Positions 9,276 to 18,367 are shown, counted from the stretch's first letter. The stretch is 64,000 bases of DNA from Acidobacteriota bacterium (GCA_011523845.1 WTFV01000199.1:56990-120989), one strand, 5' to 3'. The notes: generated by a model not told the origin, from the sequence alone. Translations and numbers: made by a program.

Positions 9276-9980
9276 TCAACGCCGTCGAACCGCCATCCGC
9301 TCGACGAACGGCGCCAGGTAGGCGAGACCGAGCCGGCCCGCGACGTCGCGCACGTGGCCGGCCCGCTCGTCCGGGTCCAGGTCGAAAATGCCGCGCAACT
9401 CCCCCAGGGGCTCGCTCGCCCGCGTGCGCCACTGCACGTTCCCGAGACCGTGACGGGCGCCGCGCCACGCCAGCAGGTGTCCGACGGCCAGGAACAGGAA
9501 GTAGTAGCCCAGGAAGTTGGGTCCGGGGACGAAGAACAGGAGGCCGAGCAGCGCGGCCACGAGCGACGAGAGGAACAGACGCCGCAGATGATGTTCGGCG
9601 TCGCGGCCGAGCCGGCGGCGCGTCTCCGCCAGCGCGCGGTCACCGTCCAGGTCGGCCGGATGCACCAGTTGGACGGCGGCCTGCTTCCGCAGATGCCACA
9701 GCAGGCGCCACTCGGCGAGCGCCTCGGCCACCCAGCCGACGACGGTGTTGCGCAGCCGCAGCACCCACGGCTGCTGCAGCCCGGGATCCGCGGGCACCTC
9801 GGCCAGCCGCCGGGCCCGGCGCTGTTCCCGGACCTCGGCCAGCATGCGGCGGAACCGCGCATAGAAGCGCCCCCCGGAAGTCTCCTCCGCGGGGTCGATA
9901 TCCTCGACCTCGGCCGATTCGCAGAACAGCTCGTAACCGGCGGGACCGATCGGAACCAGATAGACGTCTACGGGTGTCAA
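9276..9980 (-). CDS. Mit_KHE1-like membrane protein (mitochondrial K+-H+ exchange-related family)
   Basis: A 234-residue protein beginning VDVYLVPIGPAGYELFCES, a start resembling the family Pfam calls mitochondrial K+-H+ exchange-related. The middle is charged and helical. One to two membrane spans follow at about 150-185 (LSSLVAALLGLLFFVPGPNFLGYYFLFL), then a soluble tail with ERAGHVRDVAGRLGL. The start is uncertain: a TTG at 9980 lies immediately before the conserved N-terminus, while an in-frame start at 10091 would add an unconserved, low-complexity leader. No ribosome-binding site clearly decides. Ion exchange has not been shown for bacterial members, so the name describes the family and not a function. 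Confidence 0.6.
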   Translation of the reverse strand: MTPVDVYLVPIGPAGYELFCESAEVEDIDPAEETSGGRFYARFRRMLAEVREQRRARRLAEVPADPGLQQPWVLRLRNTVVGWVAEALAEWRLLWHLRKQAAVQLVHPADLDGDRALAETRRRLGRDAEHHLRRLFLSSLVAALLGLLFFVPGPNFLGYYFLFLAVGHLLAWRGARHGLGNVQWRTRASEPLGELRGIFDLDPDERAGHVRDVAGRLGLAYLAPFVERMAVRRR

Positions 9981-10110
9981 GGCCGCAACGATACCACCGG
10001 CCCGGTGGGCGGGGCCCGAGGCGGCTGCCGGCTGCGGTCCGATCGCGTATCCGCCTCGCGGAGCCGCGTTGTCTTCGATCACCGTCAACAACTCAACAAT
10101 ACCATCGACG

Positions 10111-10216
10111 CCGCCGAACGCGTCGCCGGGCTCCGCGTTCGGCCCCGGCCCCCACCGCCCCGGGACCCTGCGCCGCAGAACTCACTTCGTTGCGTTCCCA
10201 CGGCGCAAGCTCCTGG
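10111..10216 (+). repeat. Dispersed ~106-bp repeat, copy A
   Basis: First of three related copies in this window. It contains the GC-rich core GTTCGGCCCCGGCCCCCACC and the tail GAACTCACTTCGTTGCGTTC, ending GCAAGCTCCTGG. Copy B follows two bases later in direct orientation. Both lie in the 436-bp stretch (9981-10416) between the Mit_KHE1-like gene and actA. Apart from the repeats and the actA leader, I see nothing in that stretch. Confidence 0.85.
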
Positions 10217-10218
10217 CC

Positions 10219-10322
10219 CCGCCGAACGCGTCGCAAGGCTCCGCGTTCGGCCCCGGCCCCCACCGCCCCGGGACCCTGCGCCTCCGAGCTCGCTTCGTTG
10301 CGTTCCACGGCGCAAGCTCCTA
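10219..10322 (+). repeat. Dispersed ~106-bp repeat, copy B
   Basis: Direct tandem partner of copy A with only a few substitutions (for example GCAAGGCTCC for GCCGGGCTCC) and one fewer C in the tail GTTGCGTTCCACGGC. It ends about 95 bp before the actA start, so it may overlap the actA promoter region. No clear -10/-35 pair could be assigned. Confidence 0.85.
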
Positions 10323-10416
10323 GAATACGCGGGTTCGCTCCTGCTAGGAGTCCGCGCAGCAGGACGGCGCTGACGCGGACGACGCTGGCCCCAGGCACGT
10401 CCTCTCCCGGATAGCC

Positions 10417-10989
10417 ATGATCAGAGGTTGCGCGGCGCGACGGTGGATTCATGCGGCTCTGACCCTGATGGGCGTCACCCTGACGGTGGCGGCGGCGGTG
10501 GTCTGGAACGACGCAGCAGCTCAGGAATCGGGGGCGCCGAATCCGGCCGCGAGCACGGGGGCCGGCGCCGTCGCGCCCGGGGAGCAACCGATCGCGTTCA
10601 GCCACGCCCGCCACGTCGCGCAGGCCGGGATCGACTGCCAGTTCTGCCATGCCTATGCGCGGCGCGGGCCGGTGGCCGGCATCCCCTCGGTGGAACGCTG
10701 CGTCGGCTGCCACCGCAGCATCCTGACGGAGCGGCCCGAGATCCTGAAGGTGCTCGACTACTGGGAGCGGGAAGCGCCGATCCCGTGGCTCCGGGTCCAC
10801 GACCTTCCCGACTACGTCCGCTTCAGCCACAAGGCGCACGTCCGCAGCGGCATCGATTGCGCCGCCTGCCACGGCGACGTGGCGGGCATGGACCTCGCGG
10901 TCCAGGTGGAGTCGCTGTCGATGGGTTGGTGCGTCGACTGCCACACGGCGCGCGACGCATCCCGCGACTGCCTGGTGTGCCACTACTAG
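10417..10989 (+). CDS. actA: Alternative complex III subunit ActA, pentaheme cytochrome c
   Basis: Multiheme c-type cytochrome of alternative complex III, the quinol-oxidising respiratory complex that replaces cytochrome bc1 in some bacteria. It is 190 residues long, with an N-terminal membrane signal/anchor (AALTLMGVTLTVAAAVVWN) and five CxxCH haem sites: CQFCH, CVGCH, CAACH, CVDCH and CLVCH. Further FSHARH and FSHKAH segments can supply distal histidine ligands. ActA carries electrons from the iron-sulfur/quinone part of the complex toward ActE and a terminal acceptor on the periplasmic side. It is the first gene of actABCDEF; actB starts 50 bp downstream. The match to known ActA (five haems, class III fold) is good. 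Confidence 0.95.
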   Translation: MIRGCAARRWIHAALTLMGVTLTVAAAVVWNDAAAQESGAPNPAASTGAGAVAPGEQPIAFSHARHVAQAGIDCQFCHAYARRGPVAGIPSVERCVGCHRSILTERPEILKVLDYWEREAPIPWLRVHDLPDYVRFSHKAHVRSGIDCAACHGDVAGMDLAVQVESLSMGWCVDCHTARDASRDCLVCHY

Positions 10990-11039
10990 AACGACGAAAC
11001 CAACCACTCTGGAACGACGGAACCGACCACTGGGATCGC

Positions 11040-14000
11040 ATGGTGCGTGATACATCTTCCGGCCCGAGCACGCTGACGGAAACCGTCGGAAGACGCACCT
11101 TCCTCAAGGTGCTCGGCGGCGCGGGGCCGGCCGCGGCGGTCGCCGCCTGCTCGCCGGTGCCGGCCGGGACCATCATCCCGCTGGTCGTTCCCCCCGACGA
11201 CGTCGTTCCGGGGGTGGCGACCTGGTACGCGAGCGTCTGCGGCGAGTGTCCGAACGGCTGCGGCACGCGGGTTCGGACGCGTGAAGGAAGGGCGATCAAG
11301 ATCGAGGGAAACCCGGCGCACCCGGTCAACCAGGGCGCGCTCTGCGTGCGCGGGCAGGCGGCGCTGCAGGGACTGTACAACCCGGACCGCTTCCGCGGGC
11401 CGCAGCGTCGCCGCGTCACCAACGCCGCGGCCGGACAGTCGGTCCTGGAGCCGGTGAGCTGGGAAGCGGCCGAGACCGAGCTGGCCGAGCGCGTACGCGC
11501 ACTGCGAGACGCGGGCGACGGCGATCGCATCGCGGTGGTCACGCCGCTCCTCTCGGGCACGCTCGACGCGCTGGTCGACCGCTGGGCCGCGGCAGTGGGC
11601 GGGGCGCGCCGGCTGCGGTACGAGGCGTTCGCCTATGAACCGCTGCGCGCGGCGCATCGAATCGTCTTCGATACCCCCTCCCTCCCCGGCCACGACTTCG
11701 GTCGGGCGGATCTCATCGTCTCGTTCGGCGCCGACTTCCTGGAGACCTGGCTCTCGACCGTGGGCCACTCGCGTGCCTTCGCGGACGCCCGCCGGCCCGA
11801 CAGCGACCGGACGGTACGCGCCGTCCATTTCGAGCCTCGGCTGTCGTTGACCGCGTCGAGCGCCGACGAGTGGATCCGCATCGAGCCGGGCACCGAGGGC
11901 ATCGTGGCGGCGGCGATGGTGCGCACCATCGTGGAGGAGGGGCGGGTGCAGGCAGCCGGGATCACCGGCGACGACCTCGCCCGCATCCGCAACCTGGTCG
12001 CCGAAGCGACCCCGGAAGCGGCGGCGGCGCGAAGCGGCGTGCCCGCCGGCCGCATCGTGCAGCTCGCACGGGCGTTCTCGGATCCGGGAGCCGGGCCGGG
12101 ACGGACGCTGGCCGCGGGCGGCGGCGTCGCCGTCTCGGGACCGAACGCCACCGAGACCCAGGTCGCCGTAGCCCTGCTCAACTACGTCGCCGGCAACGTC
12201 GGCGCCACGGTGCGGTTCGCGCGCGACGGCCTGTGGGACGGCGTATCGACCTACGCCGACATGCTCGACCTGGCGGACGCAATGCGCAGCGGCGCCATCG
12301 AGGTGCTGATTCTGCACCAGGTCAATCCGGTGCACACGCTGCCGGCCGCGGCCGATTTCGCCGCGGCGGTCGACGCCGTGCCCCTCGTCGCGGCGACGTC
12401 GAGCTGGCCCGACGAGACGACGGCGCGGGCCGATCTGATCCTGCCCGCGCACACGCCCCTGGAATCGTGGGGCGACCATCGCCCCGCGGCCGGCCAGTAC
12501 GGCCTGCTGCAGCCGACGATGCGGCCGCTCCACGACACGCGGCACTTCGGCGACATCCTGCTCGGTGCCGGACGGGCGGCGCTGACCGGCGCCGGGGCGG
12601 GAGTGGAGACGCCCCCTGGGGCCGCGACGCTCCCGGAGGGCGAGTTCTACGAGGTGCTGCGGGACGAGTGGCGCGCCATCAAGGCCGCGCTGGACCCGCC
12701 GGAAGCAGTCGCGGACGAACCGGAGCCACCGGACGACACGGAGCCGCAGGATCCGGCGGCGGCCCGGCGTGCCGCGGCGGCCGCGCGGCGCGCCGCAGCC
12801 GCCGCCCGGCAGGCGGAGGAGGCCGCCTTCGAGGCGTTCTGGGCGGACGTGGTCCGACAGGGCGGCCTCTGGTCTCCCGTCGAGCCCGAGACGGTGACGC
12901 TGAGCCCGGCGCTCGGCGATATCGATCCGGCGGGGCTCGGAACTCCCGACGGCGACGCACGCCCGCTGACGCTGATGGCCTACCCGTCGCTGCACTTCCA
13001 CGACGGGCGGGGCGCCAACCGGCCGTGGCTGCAGGAGATTCCGGATCCGCTGCTGAAGGTCGCGTGGGGAAGCTGGGCGGAGATGACGTCCGAGACCGCC
13101 GCCGCGATCGGGGCGGAAGACGGCCAGCTCGTGACGATCGAATCGGATCACGGGACGGTCGACGCGACGGTCCTCCTGAACCCGCACCTGCACCCGGGCG
13201 TCGTGGCGATTCCCATCGGGCAGGGCCACACCGACTACGGCCGCTACGCCACCGGACGCGGCATCAATCCCGTGGTGCTGCTCGACCCGACTCCGGAGGC
13301 GCTGTCCGGGGGACCGCGTTGGGCCGGCACCCGGGTGGACGTCACCCCGCGCGCGCTGCACCGTCCCGTGCCGCGCCTGCAGCGGACGTTCGATCAGCAG
13401 GGCCGCGGGCTGGCCCAGGCGGTCACGCGCACCGCGCTCGAGGCCGGCGACGTGCACCCCGAGGAGGAGCACTTCAGCCTCTATCCCGAGCACGAGCATC
13501 CGACGCACCGCTGGGGCATGGCCATCGACCTGAACGCCTGCAACGGCTGCAACGCCTGCGTCGCCGCCTGCTACGCAGAGAACAACGTGCCGGTCCTGGG
13601 CGCGGACAGGATGGTGCGCGGACGAACGATGTCGTGGCTGCGGATCGAGCGCTTCGTGGAGCCGCGACCCGCGACGGACGGCGGCGCGCAGGTCGACTCG
13701 CGCTTCCTGCCGATGCTCTGCCAGCACTGCGACCATGCGCCGTGCGAGTCGGTGTGTCCCGTCTACGCGACGTACCACAGCGAGGAAGGCCTGAACGCGC
13801 AGATCTACAACCGCTGCGTCGGCACCCGCTACTGCTCGAACAACTGCCCGTACAAGGTGCGGCGGTTCAACTGGTGGGAGCCGGAGTTCCCCGAGCCTCT
13901 GAATCTGCAGCTCAATCCGGACGTGACGGTCCGCAGCGCCGGCGTCATGGAGAAATGCACGTTCTGCGTGCAGCGGATTCAGGAGGGCAAGGAGCAGGCG

Positions 14001-14204
14001 CGCGACGAGGACCGTCCGGTGCGCGACGGCGACGTGACCCCGGCCTGCGCGCAGACCTGTCCGGCGCAGGCGATCGTCTTCGGCGACCTGAACGATCCGC
14101 AGAGCCGCGTCTCGCAGCTCTCCGCCGCCGACCGCCGGTACCACGCGCTCGGCGTCCTCAACACGCGGCCCGCCGTGACCTACCTGAAGAAGGTGCTCCC
14201 GTGA
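11040..14204 (+). CDS. actB: Alternative complex III subunit ActB, molybdopterin-like/iron-sulfur protein
   Basis: A 1,054-residue fused subunit. It opens with a twin-arginine-type signal (GRRTFLKVLGG) followed by a Cys in a lipobox-like setting (AVAAC). The N-terminal two thirds (about 55-760) resemble the molybdopterin-oxidoreductase fold. Known ActB proteins of this type contain no molybdenum in that part, although this one keeps a CGECPNGC plus later Cys set. The C-terminal domain (about 810-1040) is a four-cluster ferredoxin module: CNGCNACVAACYAENN, CQHCDHAPCESVCP, CVGTRYCSNNCP and CTFC with CAQTCPAQA. An Ala/Arg-rich insertion at about 575-600 (repeated AAAAARRA) is unusual. The stop overlaps the GTG of actC (GTGA), which indicates translational coupling. 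Confidence 0.95.
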   Translation: MVRDTSSGPSTLTETVGRRTFLKVLGGAGPAAAVAACSPVPAGTIIPLVVPPDDVVPGVATWYASVCGECPNGCGTRVRTREGRAIKIEGNPAHPVNQGALCVRGQAALQGLYNPDRFRGPQRRRVTNAAAGQSVLEPVSWEAAETELAERVRALRDAGDGDRIAVVTPLLSGTLDALVDRWAAAVGGARRLRYEAFAYEPLRAAHRIVFDTPSLPGHDFGRADLIVSFGADFLETWLSTVGHSRAFADARRPDSDRTVRAVHFEPRLSLTASSADEWIRIEPGTEGIVAAAMVRTIVEEGRVQAAGITGDDLARIRNLVAEATPEAAAARSGVPAGRIVQLARAFSDPGAGPGRTLAAGGGVAVSGPNATETQVAVALLNYVAGNVGATVRFARDGLWDGVSTYADMLDLADAMRSGAIEVLILHQVNPVHTLPAAADFAAAVDAVPLVAATSSWPDETTARADLILPAHTPLESWGDHRPAAGQYGLLQPTMRPLHDTRHFGDILLGAGRAALTGAGAGVETPPGAATLPEGEFYEVLRDEWRAIKAALDPPEAVADEPEPPDDTEPQDPAAARRAAAAARRAAAAARQAEEAAFEAFWADVVRQGGLWSPVEPETVTLSPALGDIDPAGLGTPDGDARPLTLMAYPSLHFHDGRGANRPWLQEIPDPLLKVAWGSWAEMTSETAAAIGAEDGQLVTIESDHGTVDATVLLNPHLHPGVVAIPIGQGHTDYGRYATGRGINPVVLLDPTPEALSGGPRWAGTRVDVTPRALHRPVPRLQRTFDQQGRGLAQAVTRTALEAGDVHPEEEHFSLYPEHEHPTHRWGMAIDLNACNGCNACVAACYAENNVPVLGADRMVRGRTMSWLRIERFVEPRPATDGGAQVDSRFLPMLCQHCDHAPCESVCPVYATYHSEEGLNAQIYNRCVGTRYCSNNCPYKVRRFNWWEPEFPEPLNLQLNPDVTVRSAGVMEKCTFCVQRIQEGKEQARDEDRPVRDGDVTPACAQTCPAQAIVFGDLNDPQSRVSQLSAADRRYHALGVLNTRPAVTYLKKVLP

Positions 14205-15949
14205 GCGTGGCGGACCACGCGATCAACTACGGCCGCATCGACGCCGACATCCTGCGGACGATGCAGCCGCCGGGACGGGCGTACTTCGCCTCGCTGGCGC
14301 TGATCCTCGGCGGGCTCGCCCTCGGCGCCTATGCCTTCTCGGTGCAGTGGCGGCTCGGCCTCGGCGTGGCCGGCTACGAGCACCCGATGCTGTGGGGCAT
14401 CTACATCACGAACTTCGTGTTCTGGGTCGGCATCGCGCACTCCGGCACGCTCATCTCGGCGGTCCTGTTCCTGTTCCGGGCCAAGTGGCGCACCTCGGTG
14501 GCGCGGGCGTCGGAAGCGATGACGGTCTTCGCGGTCATGACCGCGGGACTCTTTCCGATCATCCACATCGGCCGCCCCTGGTTCTTCTACTGGCTGATCC
14601 CGTATCCGAACGAGCGCCAGCTCTGGGTCAACTTCCAGTCGCCGCTGGTCTGGGACGTCTTCGCGATCACCACCTACCTCACGGTGAGCGCGATGTTCCT
14701 GTTCCTGGGACTCATTCCGGACGTCGCCGCCGCCCGCGACCGCTGCACCGACTGGCGCAAGCCGATCTACCGCGCCCTCGCCCTCGGCTGGCGCGGCTCG
14801 ACCCGCCAGTGGATCCACTACGGCGCGCTGTACGGCTTCTTCGCGGCCCTGGCCACCCCGCTCGTCGTCTCGGTCCACAGCGTCGTCTCGTGGGACTTCG
14901 CGATGTCCATCCTGCCGGGGTGGCACAGCACGATCTTCGCCCCCTACTTCGTCGCCGGCGCCATCTTCTCGGGCCTGGCGATGGTGATCACGCTGCTCAT
15001 CCCGCTCCGCAGGCTGCTGGGGATCGAGGAGTACATCACCATCCGGCACTTCGAGAACCTGGCGAAGCTGATCATCGTCACGTCGCTCATCGTCGGGTAC
15101 GCCTACCTGACCGAGTTCTTCGTGGCCTGGTACAGCGGCAACCCGTTCGAGCAGGGGACGTTCTACAACCGGATGTTCGGCGAGTACCGCCTCTTCACCT
15201 GGGGCATGCTCGGCTGCAACACGGTCGTTCCGCTGCTGCTGTTCTTCAAGCGGGTCCGGACCAACCTGGCCGCCCTGTTCGTCATCTCGATCCTCGTCAA
15301 CATCGGGATGTGGCTCGAGCGCTTCGTCATCATCGTCACGTCGCTGTCGCACGACTTCGACCCGGCCAACTGGACCGGCCTGTACGAGCCGACCTGGGTG
15401 GAGGGCGCCATCACCGTCGGCAGCTTCTCGCTCTTCTTTCTGCTGTTCCTCGTCTTCATCAAGAACTTCCCGGCGGTTTCGATCACGGAGATGAAGGAGG
15501 GCTCGGCGCACGCCGAGGTCTTCGACGACAGCCTGGCCCGGTGCCTGTCGAGGCACGGGTTCCTGGACCGCTTCTACGAGCTGTTCCTGGCCTCGAGCCC
15601 GCGGGTCCGGGAGGCGTTCCGGAACACCGACTTCGCGCACCAGAAGAAGATGCTGGCCGACTCGCTGTCGCTGATGACCAGCATGTCCGGGGCGCCGGCG
15701 GACGAACTGGAGGAGCTGGACCGCGTCGCGCGCCGGCACGGAAGGCACGACCTCGACATCGGCTTCGAGCTGTACGACCTGTGGCTGGAGTCGCTGATGC
15801 AGGCCGTCCGGGAGTTCGACGGACACTTCGACCGCGACGTCGACCGCGCCTGGCGCAACGTGCTGGCGGAGGGAATCGAGTTCATGGAGTCGAGGCACGA
15901 GCGCCAGGCGCCCGTGCCGGAACCGGTACCGACGCAAACGACGCACTGA
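14201..15949 (+). CDS. actC: Alternative complex III subunit ActC fused to a C-terminal globin domain
   Basis: ActC is the NrfD/PsrC-like integral membrane subunit that binds menaquinol next to ActB. Residues 1-430 contain about ten membrane spans, with conserved segments FWVGIAHSGTLISAVLFLFR, HIGRPWFFYW, VVSWDFAMSILPGWHSTIF and GMWLERFVI. The protein then continues to 582 residues, where ActC alone would end near 450-490. Residues 440-573 read as a bacterial single-domain globin: FDDSLARC, FLDRFYELFLASSPRVREAF, TDFAHQKKMLADSLSLM, LDRVARRHGRHDLDI, ELYDLWLESLMQAVREFD, and AWRNVL with GIEFMESRH. The likely haem-ligating proximal histidine is H513 (alternatively H516). The frame is continuous with no stop between the two parts. 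The globin would face the cytoplasm or periplasm depending on the last helix. An O2 or NO sensing or scavenging role is inference. Confidence 0.93.
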   Translation: MSVADHAINYGRIDADILRTMQPPGRAYFASLALILGGLALGAYAFSVQWRLGLGVAGYEHPMLWGIYITNFVFWVGIAHSGTLISAVLFLFRAKWRTSVARASEAMTVFAVMTAGLFPIIHIGRPWFFYWLIPYPNERQLWVNFQSPLVWDVFAITTYLTVSAMFLFLGLIPDVAAARDRCTDWRKPIYRALALGWRGSTRQWIHYGALYGFFAALATPLVVSVHSVVSWDFAMSILPGWHSTIFAPYFVAGAIFSGLAMVITLLIPLRRLLGIEEYITIRHFENLAKLIIVTSLIVGYAYLTEFFVAWYSGNPFEQGTFYNRMFGEYRLFTWGMLGCNTVVPLLLFFKRVRTNLAALFVISILVNIGMWLERFVIIVTSLSHDFDPANWTGLYEPTWVEGAITVGSFSLFFLLFLVFIKNFPAVSITEMKEGSAHAEVFDDSLARCLSRHGFLDRFYELFLASSPRVREAFRNTDFAHQKKMLADSLSLMTSMSGAPADELEELDRVARRHGRHDLDIGFELYDLWLESLMQAVREFDGHFDRDVDRAWRNVLAEGIEFMESRHERQAPVPEPVPTQTTH

Positions 15950-15976
15950 CGGATCGATAGGGGAGCTTCGAGCACC

Positions 15977-16474
15977 ATGCGGATCTTGGGGGTGTACGAC
16001 GAGCCGGCGAAGGCCTCGGTAGCGGTCGCGACGGCGCAGGATGCCGGATTGCGCCGCGTCGATGCCTTCTCGCCGGCCCCGGATCACACGCTCGAGCAGT
16101 TGATGGGCGCACGCGTCAGCCCCATCCGCCTGTTCATCCTGATCGGCGCGCTGCTCGGCTGCACCGTCGGGTTCGCGCTGCCGATCTACACGGTCTCGTC
16201 CTGGCCGCTGATCACCGGCGGCAAGCCGCTCGTCTCGATTCCGGCGTTCGTGGTCATCGCGTTCGAGCTGACGATCCTGTTCGGCGCCATCTTCGGCATG
16301 CTCGGCTTCCTTCTGCTGGCCCGGGTGCCGCGGCTCAGGCGCAGACACATCGGCGACCCGCGGTTCAGCAACAACTGCTTCGGGGTGGAGATCATGTGCG
16401 AGGAGTCGCAGGCGGCGGCGGCGCGGTCGCTGCTCGCGGACGCCGGCGCCATCGAGGTGCGGACGGATGACTGA
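15977..16474 (+). CDS. actD: Alternative complex III subunit ActD (DUF3341)
   Basis: A 165-residue membrane subunit of the DUF3341 family. It has an N-terminal ferredoxin-like soluble part (MRILGVYDEPAKASVAVATA), two transmembrane helices at about 52-75 and 92-113 separated by PIYTVSSWPLITGGKPLVSI, and a soluble tail with FSNNCFGVEI. ActD is a structural subunit with no cofactor. It starts 27 bp after actC and its 3' end overlaps the first possible actE start by 8 bp. Confidence 0.95.
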   Translation: MRILGVYDEPAKASVAVATAQDAGLRRVDAFSPAPDHTLEQLMGARVSPIRLFILIGALLGCTVGFALPIYTVSSWPLITGGKPLVSIPAFVVIAFELTILFGAIFGMLGFLLLARVPRLRRRHIGDPRFSNNCFGVEIMCEESQAAAARSLLADAGAIEVRTDD

Positions 16475-17123
16475 CGGATCAGGTTTCCGGCGAGCGGCAG
16501 CCCGGGCGCGATGCATCGCCGCTGGAACGCAACAGGGCTCCAGCCGCGGGCTGTCAGGCTGTCGAATGCAGTCGGGCTCTCGCCGCCGGCTTTCGCCTAC
16601 CCGCACTGCACTGGCGGCGGCGCTGCTCGTCCTGTCCGTGGCGGCCTGCGCGCCCGCGGACACGCCGCGGGATCCGGACGCGCGCACCTGGATCCGCAAC
16701 ATGTGGACCGGCCCGGCGGTCCTGCCGCAGACCGAGGCGCGCCCGGCCCCCGAACGCTCGCTGGCCATCGACGCGCCGCGGATCATGAACCGGCGCGAGG
16801 CGCGCACGGCACTGACCAACCCGCTCGACGAGACCCCGGCCGTGCTCGCCGAGGGCCAGGCGCTGTACGACGTCTACTGTGCCCTCTGTCACGGCGACGA
16901 AGGCGACGGAGACGGCGAACTGGCCCGTCATTACCGGCGGATGCCGCCGCTGACCGCGCGGCACGTCCTGAACTATCCGGACGGCTTCGTCTACAGCATC
17001 ATCCGCGAGGGAGGCCGCAACATGCCGCGCTTCGGCGACGCCCTGAGCGTCGACGAGCGCTGGGCGCTGGTGCACTACCTGGGCACGCTCGGCTCCCCGG
17101 AACCGCAGGCGGTCGCGCGGTGA
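16467..17123 (+). CDS. actE: Alternative complex III subunit ActE, monohaem cytochrome c
   Basis: Class I cytochrome c of the complex, with one haem site CALCH in YDVYCALCHGDEGDGDGELA and an axial methionine in GGRNMPRFGDAL. It accepts electrons from ActA and passes them to a terminal oxidase. The start at 16467 gives 218 residues and overlaps actD. An internal ATG at 16566 gives about 185 residues and starts directly before the signal (RTALAAALLVLSVAAC). Its Cys in a VAAC lipobox means ActE is probably a lipoprotein, so the internal start is at least as likely. The stop overlaps the GTG of actF (GTGA). Confidence 0.93.
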   Translation: MTDGSGFRRAAARARCIAAGTQQGSSRGLSGCRMQSGSRRRLSPTRTALAAALLVLSVAACAPADTPRDPDARTWIRNMWTGPAVLPQTEARPAPERSLAIDAPRIMNRREARTALTNPLDETPAVLAEGQALYDVYCALCHGDEGDGDGELARHYRRMPPLTARHVLNYPDGFVYSIIREGGRNMPRFGDALSVDERWALVHYLGTLGSPEPQAVAR

Positions 17124-18367
17124 ACGGCGTATCGCTCGCGGCGCCTGTGTCGGGCCCTCTCCTGTCACCGGGCATCCGGCGCTTCCTGCTCGGGCTCGCA
17201 GCCCTCGGAGGCTTCGCCTTCCTGGTCGGCCTCGCGGTCGACGGCATCCGCGCGTGGCAGGCATTGCTGGTCAACTTCCTCTTCTTCGGCGGGCTGGCGC
17301 AGGCCGGCGTCGTGCTCTCGTGCATCCTGCAGGTGACGTCCGCCCGCTGGGGCCGCCCGCTCAAGCGGGTCGCCGAGGCGACGGCGGCGTTCCTGCCCGT
17401 CGCCTTCGTGCTGCTGCTCGTCCTGCTCGCGGGCACCGCCGCCTGGGCTCCGTGGGTCCACGAGCCGGTCGAGGCCAAGGCGCCCTGGTTGAACATCCCC
17501 TTCTTCGTGACCCGGGAGTTGCTGGCGTTCCTGGTGCTGAGCGGCTTCAGCCTGCGCTACGTCTACCGCTCCGTCCGGCCGGACATCGGCATGTTGCACG
17601 AATCGGGTGCGCGACCCGCCACCGGGGTCGCGGCGCGGGTCATCGCAGGCTGGCAGGGCATCGACGCCGAGCGGGCCATCGGGCAGCGCCGGCAGAGCCG
17701 CTGGGCCGTGGCGGTGCTGGTGGCCTACGGCTGGGTGTTCACCCTGATCGCCTTCGACTTCGTCATGGCGCTCGACCCGCACTGGTTCTCGACGCTGCTG
17801 GGCGGCTACTACTTCATCGGGAACCTGCTGATCGGCCTGGCGTTCCTCGCCTTCGTTACGGCCACCGGACGCCGGCGGCTCCGCATCGCGGGCTACGTCG
17901 GGCGCCACCAGTTGCACGACCTCGGCAAGCTCCTCTTCGGTTTTTGCATCCTGTGGGCGTACATGTTCTGGTCGCAGTACCTCGTGATCTGGTACGGCGA
18001 CCTCGCGGAGGAGACGGAGTTCATCTACCACCGGATGCATGGCCCCTGGGAGCCGGTGGCGATGACCGTGTTCGCCACGACGTTCGCCGGCCCGTTCGTC
18101 GTGCTGCTGAGCCGCGCCGTCAAGACCTGGGCCCCCGGCCTGACGACCGTGGCGGCCGTCGTCCTCGCCGGCATGTGGCTGGAACGGTTCATTCTGGTGG
18201 CGCCGTCGCTGTGGCACGGCGAGGGCGTGCCGCTCGGGTTGCTCGAGGTCCTGGTCACCGCCGGAACCTTGAGCGTCTTCGTGGTCGCCTACACCACTTT
18301 CCTCGATCTCTTCCCCACCCTGCCGGTCTCGGACCCGCGGCTCGCGCCCGCCGAGACCGAGCACTGA
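17120..18367 (+). CDS. actF: Alternative complex III subunit ActF, second quinone-type membrane subunit
   Basis: A 415-residue polytopic membrane protein homologous to ActC, with about ten spans. Visible landmarks are VNFLFFGGLAQAGVVLSCIL, NIPFFVTRELLAFLVLSGFS, FDFVMALDPHWFSTLLGGYY, HDLGKLLFGFCILWAYMFWS and LAGMWLERFILV. ActF is the counterpart of ActC on the other side of the complex and may form part of a proton path. The GTG start (17120) overlaps the actE stop, and the frame has no ATG nearby. It is the last act gene; no cytochrome oxidase or SCO gene follows, so the partner oxidase is encoded elsewhere. Unlike ActC, it carries no extra domain. Confidence 0.95.
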   Translation: MNGVSLAAPVSGPLLSPGIRRFLLGLAALGGFAFLVGLAVDGIRAWQALLVNFLFFGGLAQAGVVLSCILQVTSARWGRPLKRVAEATAAFLPVAFVLLLVLLAGTAAWAPWVHEPVEAKAPWLNIPFFVTRELLAFLVLSGFSLRYVYRSVRPDIGMLHESGARPATGVAARVIAGWQGIDAERAIGQRRQSRWAVAVLVAYGWVFTLIAFDFVMALDPHWFSTLLGGYYFIGNLLIGLAFLAFVTATGRRRLRIAGYVGRHQLHDLGKLLFGFCILWAYMFWSQYLVIWYGDLAEETEFIYHRMHGPWEPVAMTVFATTFAGPFVVLLSRAVKTWAPGLTTVAAVVLAGMWLERFILVAPSLWHGEGVPLGLLEVLVTAGTLSVFVVAYTTFLDLFPTLPVSDPRLAPAETEH

